Shown here in pieces: positions 32,296 through 42,400 of a stretch of 64,000 nt of DNA (position 1 is the first letter of the stretch; every line of letters starts with the position of its first letter). The DNA is taken from contig JADJGB010000008.1 in assembly GCA_016708305.1 (NCBI GenBank), positions 558,001-622,000 of the forward strand, read 5' to 3'. The position numbers and the translations under genes were made by a program. The stretch comes from Sphingobacteriales bacterium. GTDB lineage: Bacteria; Bacteroidota; Bacteroidia; Chitinophagales; Chitinophagaceae. The notes under the pieces are model-generated. The model did not search any database. It was not told the DNA's origin and saw nothing but the letters and a program-made list of their open reading frames with translations.

Positions 32296-35200
32296 ATGAG
32301 CGTGAAGTACAGAGAGTTTTCAGGATTAAACCTGCCGGCAATTGAAAAAGAAATATTAGAAAAATGGACAGAGACACAAGCATTTGAAAAAAGCGTGTCT
32401 TTGCGCCAGGGGCATCAACCTTATGTATTTTACGAAGGCCCGCCCAGCGCCAATGGTATGCCGGGAATCCATCACGTGATTTCCAGAACCTTGAAAGACT
32501 TGGTTTGTCGCTACAAGACGATGGCCGGTTTTCAGGTAAAGCGTAAAGGCGGCTGGGATACACATGGTCTGCCTGTAGAATTGGGAGTAGAGAAAGAATT
32601 AGGCATTACCAAAGAAGATATCGGAACAAAAATTTCGGTAGAAGAATATAACCAAAAATGCCGCGAAGCAGTTTTACGTTTCAAAAGCCAGTGGGACGAT
32701 CTGACCGTGAAAATGGGTTATTGGGTTGATTTAAATGACCCTTATATTACCTTCAAAAACGAATACATCGAAACCCTCTGGTGGTTGCTTAAACAATTGT
32801 TTGACAAGGGTTTATTATACAAAAGCGTTAGTATTCAGCCTTACTCCCCTGCTGCGGGTACAGGACTGAGCTCTCACGAGCTGAACCAGCCCGGCACCTA
32901 CAAGGATGTAAAAGACACTTCGGCTACCGTACTGTTCAAAGTTGTCAAAAACCAAAAAAGCCTCCCGATTTTTGAGGCGCTTTCAAACGCAGGAACAGGT
33001 AGTGAAGATGCGCATTTTATGGCATGGACAACCACCCCCTGGACGCTTCCCTCCAATCTGGGATTGACCGTAGGCGGCAATATTGAATATGTGCTCGTTC
33101 AAACCTACAATCCATATACCCATGAACCTCAGAATGTTATATTAGCAAGAGTTTTGCTGCCAAAGTATTTTAAGGAAGAAGGCGAGGTAAAAGAAGGCGA
33201 TTTGTCCGAATTTAAGGGGGAAAAAGGCGAAATTCTGCCGTATAAAATTATAACTTCATTCAAAGGCGCTGATTTGGAAGGAGTTGAATATGACCAATTG
33301 ATGCCTTATCAAGCCAATTCTTTGGCCAAAATTGAAGAAATAGCACCAGATGTCAAACCATTTAGGGTATTGGTGGGCGATTTCGTTACCACCGAAGACG
33401 GTACCGGCATTGTGCATACAGCGCCCGCTTTTGGTGCTGATGACTATAAGGTAGGCCAGAAATATAATATCGGTATCCTGACGATGGTGGACAAGGAAGG
33501 AAAGTTTGTGGATGGGATGGGGCCGTACAGCAACCGTTTTGTAAAAAACTACAAAGACGAAAAGGATTATGTAGATGTAAATGTGGACATCAGTGTGGAC
33601 CTGAAAAAAGAAGGGAAAGCCTTCAAAGTAGAAAAATACGAACACAATTATCCGCATTGCTGGCGTACCGACAAACCGATTCTTTACTATCCATTGGATG
33701 CCTGGTTTATAAAAACCACTGCCATTCGTGAGAGAATGGTGGAACTGAACAACACCATCAACTGGAAACCAAAGAGTACCGGAGAAGGTCGCTTTGGCAA
33801 TTGGCTCGAGAATATGGTGGACTGGAACCTGAGCCGTAGCCGCTTCTGGGGTACACCCCTGCCGGTTTGGAGCACTGAGGATTGTTCTCAATATAAATGT
33901 ATCGGCTCCATCGAGGAACTGAACAGCGAAATCAGAAAGGCAAATGAAGTACTGGGTGGCGATATCAACCACCATTACCTGCATGATGGTATTCTGGACC
34001 TGCACAAGCCTTATGTGGACGATGTGATATTAGTAAGTGATGATGGTCGTCCGATGCGTCGGGAGCCTGATTTGATAGATGTATGGTTTGATAGTGGCGC
34101 CATGCCTTATGCCCAGTGGGGCCTCAACTATGAAAAACTGAAAGCCGGCGATCCCATGCCTTTCAACCAGCCTTTTGAAAGCGACTTTCCGGCGGATTTC
34201 ATCTGCGAAGGCGTTGACCAAACCCGAGGCTGGTTTTACACCCTGCACGCCATTGCGTCATTAGTATTTGATTCTGTGGCATTTAAGACGGTGATGAGTA
34301 ATGGCCTGGTGTTGGATAAGAACGGCAATAAAATGAGTAAAAGACTCAATAATACAGTGGATCCTTTCCAGACGGTAGAAAAATATGGCGCCGATGCCAC
34401 CAGATGGTATCTTGTAACCAATGCCTCGCCTTGGGACAACCTGAAATTTGATACAGAAGGAATCAAAGAAGTGCAGCGCAAATTCTTCGGTACTCTTTAT
34501 AACACCTATCAGTTTTTTGCCCTTTATGCCAATGTGGATGGCTTTACATTCAAAGAACCCTATCTACCGGTGGAAAAAAGGCCGGAAATTGACCGCTGGA
34601 TTCTTTCGTCATTGAATACTTTAATTAAGAAAGTAACCGAAGCCATGGACGAATACGAACCCACCCAGTCCGGAAGACTGATAGAAGACTTTGTGGATGA
34701 ACATCTTAGCAACTGGTATGTACGCCTTTGCCGCCGTCGTTTCTGGAAACCGGCCCGTCAGAAGACCAATGGTACCGAAGCAGGAGAGGCCGATTATGAA
34801 AATGATAAAATAGCAGCTTATCAGACGCTTTATGAGTGCTTGGAAACGGTTTGTTTGCTGATGGCGCCGATTGCTCCTTTCTTCAGCGATGCTGTTTATC
34901 GCAATTTGAATATGGTAACCATTCGCCATCAGGAAGAATCTGTGCACCATGTACTATTTCCAAAAGCTAATGAAACATTGATTGACAATAGTTTAGAAGA
35001 AAGAATGCAACTGGCGCAAGACACTTCTTCACTGATTTTGTCGCTTCGCAAAAAAGTGAATATCAAAGTTCGACAGCCGCTGCAAAAGGTATTGATTCCC
35101 GTCCTTAACCAAAATATGAAGGACCAACTGGAAAAAGTGGAAGATTTAATCAAGTCCGAAGTAAACGTGAAGGAAATTGAATACCTCAATTCTGATAACA

Positions 35201-35733
35201 CATTCATTAGCAAGAAGATAAAGCCAAATTTTGTTTTATTGGGTAAAAAATTAGGCACCAGAATGAAGCCGGTCTCGGCAGCTTTGGCTAAATTTTCGCA
35301 AGAAGATATTTCTAAACTGGAAAAGGACGGACAAATAGATCTGAATATTGAGAATGAAGTTATTACATTGGCAATCAATGAAGTAGAGCTTACCAGCGAA
35401 GATATTCCCGGCTGGACAGTAGCTTCCAAAGGTCAACTGACAGTGGCGTTGGACATTACGATTACACCCGAGCTGCAAAAGGAAGGGGATGCCCGTGAAT
35501 TTGTAAACAGAATTCAAAAAATCAGAAAAGACAGCGGATTTGAGCTAACCGATAAAATAAATGTACAAATAGATACAAATGATACGCTAAAAAGCTCATT
35601 AGTCGCTTATAATCAGTATATTTGTACAGAAATTCTTGCCGATAAACTCGAATTTCTACCCATAACGAAAGGTGGTACCCTTATTGATGTAAATGAAAAC
35701 GAATTAAAAACGATTGTAACAAAAAAATCATAA
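32296..35733 (+). CDS. ileS: Isoleucyl-tRNA synthetase
   Basis: This class I synthetase begins MSVKYREFSGLNLPAIEKE. It has the HIGH-type region PPSANGMPGIHH, editing motif TTTPWTLPSN and TGIVHTAPAFGADD, the GCD-like region DVWFDSGAMPYAQW, and KMSKRLNN. The tail has an IleRS anticodon domain. The length of about 1145 residues is normal and, unlike valS, it has no insertion or frameshift. The upstream ATG at 32275 overlaps the promoter motif and is rejected. The DksA-like gene starts four bases after the stop. Confidence 0.95.
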   Translation: MSVKYREFSGLNLPAIEKEILEKWTETQAFEKSVSLRQGHQPYVFYEGPPSANGMPGIHHVISRTLKDLVCRYKTMAGFQVKRKGGWDTHGLPVELGVEKELGITKEDIGTKISVEEYNQKCREAVLRFKSQWDDLTVKMGYWVDLNDPYITFKNEYIETLWWLLKQLFDKGLLYKSVSIQPYSPAAGTGLSSHELNQPGTYKDVKDTSATVLFKVVKNQKSLPIFEALSNAGTGSEDAHFMAWTTTPWTLPSNLGLTVGGNIEYVLVQTYNPYTHEPQNVILARVLLPKYFKEEGEVKEGDLSEFKGEKGEILPYKIITSFKGADLEGVEYDQLMPYQANSLAKIEEIAPDVKPFRVLVGDFVTTEDGTGIVHTAPAFGADDYKVGQKYNIGILTMVDKEGKFVDGMGPYSNRFVKNYKDEKDYVDVNVDISVDLKKEGKAFKVEKYEHNYPHCWRTDKPILYYPLDAWFIKTTAIRERMVELNNTINWKPKSTGEGRFGNWLENMVDWNLSRSRFWGTPLPVWSTEDCSQYKCIGSIEELNSEIRKANEVLGGDINHHYLHDGILDLHKPYVDDVILVSDDGRPMRREPDLIDVWFDSGAMPYAQWGLNYEKLKAGDPMPFNQPFESDFPADFICEGVDQTRGWFYTLHAIASLVFDSVAFKTVMSNGLVLDKNGNKMSKRLNNTVDPFQTVEKYGADATRWYLVTNASPWDNLKFDTEGIKEVQRKFFGTLYNTYQFFALYANVDGFTFKEPYLPVEKRPEIDRWILSSLNTLIKKVTEAMDEYEPTQSGRLIEDFVDEHLSNWYVRLCRRRFWKPARQKTNGTEAGEADYENDKIAAYQTLYECLETVCLLMAPIAPFFSDAVYRNLNMVTIRHQEESVHHVLFPKANETLIDNSLEERMQLAQDTSSLILSLRKKVNIKVRQPLQKVLIPVLNQNMKDQLEKVEDLIKSEVNVKEIEYLNSDNTFISKKIKPNFVLLGKKLGTRMKPVSAALAKFSQEDISKLEKDGQIDLNIENEVITLAINEVELTSEDIPGWTVASKGQLTVALDITITPELQKEGDAREFVNRIQKIRKDSGFELTDKINVQIDTNDTLKSSLVAYNQYICTEILADKLEFLPITKGGTLIDVNENELKTIVTKKS

Positions 35734-35736
35734 GAA

Positions 35737-36564
35737 ATGGCTACAAAAAACAAAGTTGTTGCAAAAAAAGCTGCACCTGCAAAAAAAGCGAGCAAACCGG
35801 TAGCAAAACCAGTGGCAAAGGTACCTGCTAAAAAAGCAGTTGCAAAACCAGTGGCTAAAGCACCCGCTAAAAAAGCTATTCCAGCCAAGAAATCAGTTAT
35901 AAAACCTGTTGCAAAAGCCGCGGTTAAAAAGGTAAGCAAGCCGATTGAAAAAAAGGCGGCTCCCAAAAAAGCAGCAGCAAAAGAAAAAGAAGTATTAAAA
36001 GCTTCAAAATCTGTTGCCGAAAAGGCGCCTGCAAAAAAAGCCATTAAGCCGGTACCCAAAGTTGAAGCGCCAAAGCCAAAAGCAAAAGTAGTGATACCCA
36101 AGTTGACCACACAGAAAGCGGTTAAATATACGCCTGAGTTTTCAAAAAGCATTTTAAACAATCCGGCCAATAAGCTGGAAAAAGCCAAATCGGTTGTACG
36201 CTATACTGATACCGATCTTCAGGAGTTTAGAGAAATTATTCTTAAAAAGCTGGATGCTGCCAAAAAAGAATTGGCTTATCTGCAAGGTTTAATCACCAGA
36301 AGAGACAGCGAAGGCGGCGATTTGGATGAAGGACGCTATATGACGATGGAAGATGGCAGTATTAGCATGGAGCGAGAGCAACTGAGCCAGTTAGCCAGCC
36401 GTCAGATACAATTTATTGACCATCTGGAAAAAGCATTGATGCGTGTGGAAAACAAAACCTACGGTATCTGCCGCGTTACCGGAAAACTTATTGATAAAGC
36501 AAGATTACGCGCAGTGCCTCATGCTACATTAAGCATTGAAGCAAAGTCAATGATGAACAAATAA
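35737..36564 (+). CDS. TraR/DksA-family protein with long Lys/Ala/Pro histone-like N-terminus
   Basis: Residues 1 to about 135 are a low-complexity tail of PAKKA/KPVAK units, like histone H1 C-termini. The C-terminal half is a DksA-like coiled coil (EFREIILKKLDAAKKELAYL, DEGRYMTMEDGS) with the zinc region YGICRVTGKLID and PHATLSIEAKSM. Only one of the four zinc cysteines remains. DksA tunes RNA polymerase with ppGpp; the tail suggests nucleic-acid binding. It is four bases from ileS, so likely cotranscribed. Confidence 0.85.
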   Translation: MATKNKVVAKKAAPAKKASKPVAKPVAKVPAKKAVAKPVAKAPAKKAIPAKKSVIKPVAKAAVKKVSKPIEKKAAPKKAAAKEKEVLKASKSVAEKAPAKKAIKPVPKVEAPKPKAKVVIPKLTTQKAVKYTPEFSKSILNNPANKLEKAKSVVRYTDTDLQEFREIILKKLDAAKKELAYLQGLITRRDSEGGDLDEGRYMTMEDGSISMEREQLSQLASRQIQFIDHLEKALMRVENKTYGICRVTGKLIDKARLRAVPHATLSIEAKSMMNK

Positions 36565-36674
36565 TATCTTAAATAATTTTTGAGGTTTAAAATATTGAGC
36601 GAGATAAGTTTTCTTTTTTGCAACTTTGCTTAGAGAAAAGATCAAACCTCCAATTAGGAACCTCAATTTTTTTT

Positions 36675-37150
36675 ATGACCGCCACCTTTTCATACCATAA
36701 ATCACAGGTCATTCAGGCATTGCGTTATCATTTCATTGCAAAAATGGAAATCAGAATAATGATAATTTTGGTCAACGTATTTGCATTGTTTTCACTGGCA
36801 CTGTATATGATGAGTAAAATAACCCCTTTTGCTTTTATTCTCAATGCTTTTTTATGGTTTGGATTGATGATTAGCTTTTGGTTTATCCTTCCTTATTTTG
36901 TATATAGCAAAGCAGAAACTTTTAAACACAGATTCACAATGTACTTCGATGAAAATGATTTTACACTTGAACATGAAAAGGGAAAACGCAGTTGGCCATA
37001 CACAGCATTAAAAACCTTTAGGGAAACACCCCTGTTCTTTTTTTATATTTCGACAGCCGTTCCTTTTTACTGGTACCCAAAGAAGGTTTTCAGGACCATG
37101 ACGAGGTAGTCAAATTAAGACATTTGCTTGGTAGCAGGTTGAAAAGCTAA
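36675..37150 (+). CDS. YcxB-like membrane protein (frameshifted at C-terminus)
   Basis: MTATFSYHKSQVIQALRYHF is followed by two membrane segments (about residues 29-52 and 57-78) and a soluble C-terminal YcxB-like strand region (FTMYFDENDFTLEHEKGKRSW). One T is missing near 37066; the corrected end reads PFLLVPKEGFQDHDEVVKLR and ends at 37150. Function is unknown. The ATG at 36675 is preferred over an in-frame start 57 bases upstream. Confidence 0.65.
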
Positions 37151-37151
37151 A

Positions 37152-37574
37152 TTAATCTTTTTTCATCAAAACGTGCGGAATGGTAACTTTGATGAATTCT
37201 TCACCAATCTGAATATAACCCATTCTTATATAAAATCCTGAAACACTTTTTCTGGCATACATATTCAGTTCTCTGTAACCGATATCTCTGGTAATTGCTT
37301 CTGCAAAATGAAGCAGGGCACGGCCGATCCCTTTTCCCTGCAAATCATTTAAAACAGCCATTTGACGAAGTAAAAGCATTTCTCCTTCTTTCACCAACAT
37401 ACAGCAACCCAGCATTTTTCCATCTTCAAAAGCGCCAATCAGAATATTATTCTTGTCTTGTTCTATATCTTCTTCCCTAAAGCTCAAACCCAAGGGGGCA
37501 CGCAAAATCTGATGGCGCAAATCCAGCATTTGCCGGTATTCATGCGATGCATAATCAATTATTTGGAGTGCCAT
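37152..37574 (-). CDS. GNAT-family N-acetyltransferase
   Basis: A 140-residue GNAT fold with acetyl-CoA loop LQGKGIGRALLHFAE (R/Q-x-x-G-x-G/A), preceded by LRQMAVLNDL. The start MALQIIDYASHEYRQMLDLR resembles ElaA-like proteins. The substrate is unknown. It is convergent with the YcxB-like gene, whose stop is two bases away. Confidence 0.85.
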   Translation of the reverse strand: MALQIIDYASHEYRQMLDLRHQILRAPLGLSFREEDIEQDKNNILIGAFEDGKMLGCCMLVKEGEMLLLRQMAVLNDLQGKGIGRALLHFAEAITRDIGYRELNMYARKSVSGFYIRMGYIQIGEEFIKVTIPHVLMKKD

Positions 37575-37708
37575 TATATATTAATAAAATAAAAAAATAA
37601 AAGAATTTTTCCTTTGTATGTATTCTTATTGTAAAATTGCATAATTTTAGGAAGTAAACAAGCGGTTTATTATTTTTTTTGAACGCTTGTTGATTTGGTC
37701 AAAACCGT

Positions 37709-37716
37709 TAATTTTG
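37709..37716 (+). promoter_or_regulatory. -7 promoter element of acpP
   Basis: TAATTTTG matches TAnnTTTG. A TTG-containing segment lies about 20 bases upstream (near 37687). The ATG is at 37743. Confidence 0.5.
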
Positions 37717-37742
37717 CATTTCAATAACAAAAAATATAAGAT

Positions 37743-37979
37743 ATGTCAGACATTGCATCAAGAGTAAAAAAGATAATCGTTGACAAATTAGGTGTTGACG
37801 AAGCAGAAGTCACAAATGAAGCTTCTTTTACCAATGATTTAGGTGCCGATTCTTTGGACACCGTAGAATTAATCATGGAGTTTGAAAAGGAATTTAACAT
37901 TTCAATTCCTGATGAACAAGCCGAAACTATCACAACTGTTGGTCAGGCTGTATCTTATTTGGAAGAACACGCCAAGTAA
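37743..37979 (+). CDS. acpP: Acyl carrier protein
   Basis: A 78-residue four-helix protein with the phosphopantetheine site LGADSLDTVELIM (Ser in D-S-L). It carries growing acyl chains in fatty-acid synthesis. The gene precedes fabF and rnc in the order acpP-fabF-rnc, with a hairpin terminator between acpP and fabF that probably lets acpP be made in excess. Confidence 0.96.
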   Translation: MSDIASRVKKIIVDKLGVDEAEVTNEASFTNDLGADSLDTVELIMEFEKEFNISIPDEQAETITTVGQAVSYLEEHAK

Positions 37980-38042
37980 TGTTTTAAAAGAAGTGATTGA
38001 TTTTTCGCCATTTTTGGCGTTGGTGAAAATCAAATTGAATAT

Positions 38043-38084
38043 ACCGCCTTTGACAGTGGAGTACCATCGCAAAGGCGGTTTTTA
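38043..38084 (+). terminator. Terminator/attenuator between acpP and fabF
   Basis: ACCGCCTTTG and CAAAGGCGGT are a perfect 10-bp stem followed by TTTTT, 28 bases before the fabF start. Confidence 0.8.
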
Positions 38085-38111
38085 TGATTAACCAAACTCG
38101 CAGGATTATTT

Positions 38112-39365
<1,254 letters not shown>

Positions 39366-39370
39366 TATTT

Positions 39371-40111
39371 GTGAAGTTTATAAAAGGTTTTTTCGGAAAT
39401 AAATCAGATAAATCGCTAAAAAAAGAGCTTAAAAATATATTGGGCTTTTGTCCTAAAAACCTTCTATTATATAAAACAGCGCTCACCCACCGTTCATTAT
39501 GCGAAAACGTGGACGAAAACAATGAAAGGCTTGAGTATCTGGGTGATGCGGTACTTAGCGCCTTAGTTGCCGATTATCTTTATCGTCGTTATCCATACAA
39601 TGAAGAAGGCTTCCTTACCGAAATGCGAAGTAAAATGGTGAATCGACAGCAGCTTAATGAAGTGGCCGTAAAAATGGGTTTGAAAAAAATTGCCAAATAC
39701 AACAAGCAGGATATTTCGCTGAAAACCAGCCATATATTTGGAAATACACTTGAAGCCTTAATAGGAGCCATCTATCTTGACTATGGGTATAAAAGGACTT
39801 ACCAATGGGTGGCAGACTATATTATTCTTCCACACATGTTTATGGACGAAATAGAATTGAAGGAAATTAACCATAAAAACAAGCTGTACGGGTGGGCAGG
39901 AAAAGGTGGAAAGGTGCTGGAGTTTCTCACTGTTGACGAACACCTTGAAAACGGGAGGCGTTTGTTTACCATCGGAGTGTATGTGGATGGAGAATGTATA
40001 TCCAAAGGAAAAGGATTTAATAAAAAAGATGCTTCACAAATAGCTGCTAACCAGGCAATTGAGATTTTGGGTATCAATAACGACTCGGGCGCTCCTGCCA
40101 CTGATCAATAA
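39371..40111 (+). CDS. rnc: Ribonuclease III
   Basis: The RNase III signature NERLEYLGDAVLSALVADYL carries the catalytic acidic residues, with a second metal-binding region at FGNTLEALIGAIYLDYGY. A double-stranded RNA-binding domain follows (FNKKDASQIAANQAIEIL). It processes rRNA and structured mRNA. The start is a GTG at 39371, directly after fabF, so the two are likely cotranscribed. Confidence 0.94.
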   Translation: MKFIKGFFGNKSDKSLKKELKNILGFCPKNLLLYKTALTHRSLCENVDENNERLEYLGDAVLSALVADYLYRRYPYNEEGFLTEMRSKMVNRQQLNEVAVKMGLKKIAKYNKQDISLKTSHIFGNTLEALIGAIYLDYGYKRTYQWVADYIILPHMFMDEIELKEINHKNKLYGWAGKGGKVLEFLTVDEHLENGRRLFTIGVYVDGECISKGKGFNKKDASQIAANQAIEILGINNDSGAPATDQ

Positions 40112-40121
40112 AGCATAAAAA

Positions 40122-40711
40122 ATGAAAAGATTCTTAATATTAGTGATAATTACTTCTTTGTGGGTGGCTTGTATTGAAAAAAGAAAGAAAATGAGTTTAG
40201 CCAGGGGTATGATTATGATGTGCATATTATGACAAATATTGCCATGATGCAAAAATCGGTAACAGACATACAAAAAAGACTAAGAGACAGCCTCCAGACA
40301 GATTCGACCTTTAAGAAATCGCTTTTCATTATTGACTCTCTCAAAAAGGACATTACCGGTATGCCTGCTTTTAAAAGAAAAACCGATTACCGTAATGCCG
40401 CCATTAAAATGAGCAATTTTTATAAAAAGGTAATAAATGTTTATTATAAGGATATTATAAAAATATACAGCAACCATAAAAAAGATACAAGCGGTAATAA
40501 GTTGATTAATAAGTATATAGAGTCGCTAAAGAAAGAAGAAGATTCGCTGGAGAATAAATTTTTGAAAATCAGGTATGAATTTGCCCGAAAAAATAATGTG
40601 CCACTCGATGTGGTAGATACTACAACCAAAAAACCAGCCGATACAATAAAAAAGAAACCAGCTGATACTATTGATAAAAAGACAATTGACACTACTATAA
40701 AAGCATTATAA
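40122..40711 (+). CDS. Hypothetical lipoprotein, Lys/Asp-rich (frameshifted)
   Basis: It begins MKRFLILVIITSLWVAC, a lipoprotein signal with Cys at residue 17. The frame breaks near 40180-40187 in an A-rich stretch and continues ENEFSQGYDYDVHIMTNIAM. The rest is a coiled, charged protein (KSVTDIQKRLRDSLQTDS) ending in TTKKPADTIKKKPADTIDKK tandem units. No family is recognised. It follows rnc by ten bases. Confidence 0.6.
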
Positions 40712-40757
40712 TCAGTAAAAGCAAGCGGTTCAATCACCGATTTTAAAAACATTTTTA

Positions 40758-40783
40758 AAGCTCGATTATTGGGGGCTTTTTTC
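40758..40783 (+). terminator. Probable terminator after the lipoprotein gene
   Basis: AAGCTC pairs with GGGCTT (one T-G pair) followed by TTTT. It overlaps the start of the edge repeat at 40762. Confidence 0.5.
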
Positions 40784-40816
40784 AATCCGCTTAATGTTGT
40801 GCGTTCGGCTTTTTTA
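40762..40816. repeat. Island-edge repeat, left copy 2
   Basis: Second copy of the 22968-23023 sequence: TCGATTATTGGGGGC, then CGCTTAA, then GTTGTGCGTTCGGC. It abuts the 3' end of the minus-strand antitoxin gene. Confidence 0.65.
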
Positions 40817-41140
40817 CGTAAGTTGTAAATATTCGTTTTCAATTTTTACATTAAAATTTATATCTGCTTTTAATGCTCTAAAAACCTTCAAGATTGTGTC
40901 TATTGTCGCACTATTTGTGCTATTTTCCAATTTTGAGATTTGCGATTTTTGCACTCCAACAAGGTTGCCTAATTCTTCTTGTGTCAAGTTTCGCTCTTGT
41001 CGGGCAGCTTTAATCATACGTCCCAAAACATCCATACGAAGATCATATTCGTAGTCGTCCCTTTCTTTTGTTCCAGCTTTGCCAATGTATTTGTCTTTCA
41101 TTTCGGCAAGTGAATACGATTTCATTTCTTTCGTTGCCAT
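40814..41140 (-). CDS. HigA/Xre-family antitoxin
   Basis: A 108-residue protein with a C-terminal Xre HTH (RNLTQEELGNLVGVQKSQIS, then KLENSTNSATIDTILKVF). It lies two bases after the toxin-like gene on the same strand, the toxin-first order of HigBA pairs. The N-terminal 40 residues are charged and probably bind the toxin. It would repress its own operon. The gene is intact, while its partner is not. Confidence 0.8.
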   Translation of the reverse strand: MATKEMKSYSLAEMKDKYIGKAGTKERDDYEYDLRMDVLGRMIKAARQERNLTQEELGNLVGVQKSQISKLENSTNSATIDTILKVFRALKADINFNVKIENEYLQLT

Positions 41141-41142
41141 AA

Positions 41143-41484
41143 TTATTTTTTCTTTTTTCTGTTAAAATACTCTTGTCTAATCCGCTCCGCCTTATCAATT
41201 TCTTTTTGCTGAACTTTTTGGTCTTTCTTAATAAATCCGTGAGTTGCCAAAACAAGCGTTTCTGTTGATTCTGTTTTGTCCCAAAATGCCAAAAGTCTGT
41301 TTTGGTTTCCCAAGTATTTACTTCTAAATTCCTAAATTTCTCCTTGTAATTTTTTAAAAAGCTTAGGGTCGTTTGTTTGTTCAGCAAGGTCAATGTTGTA
41401 AAACATTTTGTTGGCAGACTTTGCATCTGGTTTTGCAATAAACTCGTCAGCTTCTTCTAAAAATCTTGTTACAAAATATCTCAC
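41143..41484 (-). pseudogene. RelE/HigB-type toxin interrupted by an in-frame TAG
   Basis: From a GTG at 41484 the frame reads VRYFVTRFLEEADEFIAKPD, then NKMFYNIDLAEQTNDPKLFK, and after the stop EFRSKYLGNQNRLLAFWDK and ATHGFIKKDQKV, all typical of RelE/ParE-superfamily toxins. The stop TAG at 41332-41334 stands where relatives have Trp (TGG) before E-F-R. The reading frame is otherwise unbroken. A truncated toxin next to an intact antitoxin fits toxin inactivation, but a base-call error is possible. Confidence 0.75.
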
Positions 41485-41802
41485 AATTTATTTTTTGTCA
41501 AAGATAGATAAAGTTTCCAAATATTGCAACTTTTGAATAGTTAAATTTTAGACGGAGCTTCCAATAAGCTTCTGACTAACGTTTTTCATTATCGTTCATA
41601 GTCAATCAATTACCAATCCTAAATCTTCATTAGTCAGAGCAAATTTATCAATTTGCTTTCACATGCGTTTCACTAAACCGAGTTTTCTTTTTTCATTAAG
41701 GAATAGGTAATCGAGTTGGGAAAGTTGGTGAATTAAGTGCTCATGATTCACAAATATACAAACCTCAGGTTCAAACAACAGATATATTTTTACCTTAACT
41801 TA
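41485..41802. other. Intergenic region between the toxin gene and direct repeat A
   Basis: AT-rich. It contains a TTTTAGACGG... TCTGACTAACG segment at about 41545-41585, of the kind that flanks accessory genes here. No gene is seen. Confidence 0.4.
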
Positions 41803-42231
41803 TTATTTTCAAAATAGCCATAAAAGAATTTATTATCCGTTGGAGTCTAAAGCTTATTTTGAATCATTACTATTTACTATGAAATGGTTTTCAACCAATT
41901 TTTGCAGTTGGCTGCAAAACAGCAAGCGAGGAACCTGCATTACATAAAAAATGCAGTAGGCGAATCGGCTACTACTAAACGGTTAGCATTAAACTCGACA
42001 GGAAGGATGATTAACCAAAACAAAACCCATAGCCATTAAAACAATATAGATTCTCAGTTGACAGGCTTGCCGTAGAGATTGGACTGCAAACCTATTTCAA
42101 ATTTATGAAGGAAAGCCCTGGTCGCTTTGGATCGGGGCTTAATTCATTATTTTATTGTGTTTAAATTTTAATCTCTTTTTCAAAAGCTTTATCAAATTGT
42201 TTTCTAAAATAAGTTTTATAATATGCTCCCC
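41803..42231. repeat. Direct repeat A (~430 bp) left of the AbiE pair
   Basis: About nine in ten bases match 44221-44648. Its first ~170 bases resemble the sequence just downstream of yugP (49174-49345). A later segment (CATTAAACTCGACAGGAAGG and on) resembles yugP coding sequence near 49530. It therefore looks like a decayed, internally deleted copy of the yugP 3' region. A hairpin AAGCCC...GGGCTT is at about 42111-42138. Confidence 0.75.
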
Positions 42232-42400
42232 AATATCAAATTTACGAAAAACTGTCTTACGAAGCACGAAACCGCCACATTTGCCATAACGCTGGTATGC
42301 CTCGTTCTTCTTCTCGTCCGTCTGTGGTGCTTTGGCAAGCAAGCTTTCTACATTTTTTTGTTTGGCTTTGTGTGTCAGCAAAAATGCAAATGTGCTTGCT
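42232..42400. other. Intergenic region between direct repeat A and the AbiEii gene
   Basis: Short sequence with CATAACGCTGG and CTTTAACGTTGGC segments. A short minus-strand frame overlaps it, but there is no homology I recognise. Confidence 0.4.

Noticed and set aside
42139..42381. 80-residue minus-strand frame ending in KFKHNKIMN
   Set aside because: Half of it lies in direct repeat A, and the rest in a cassette-like intergenic stretch. There is no recognisable domain.
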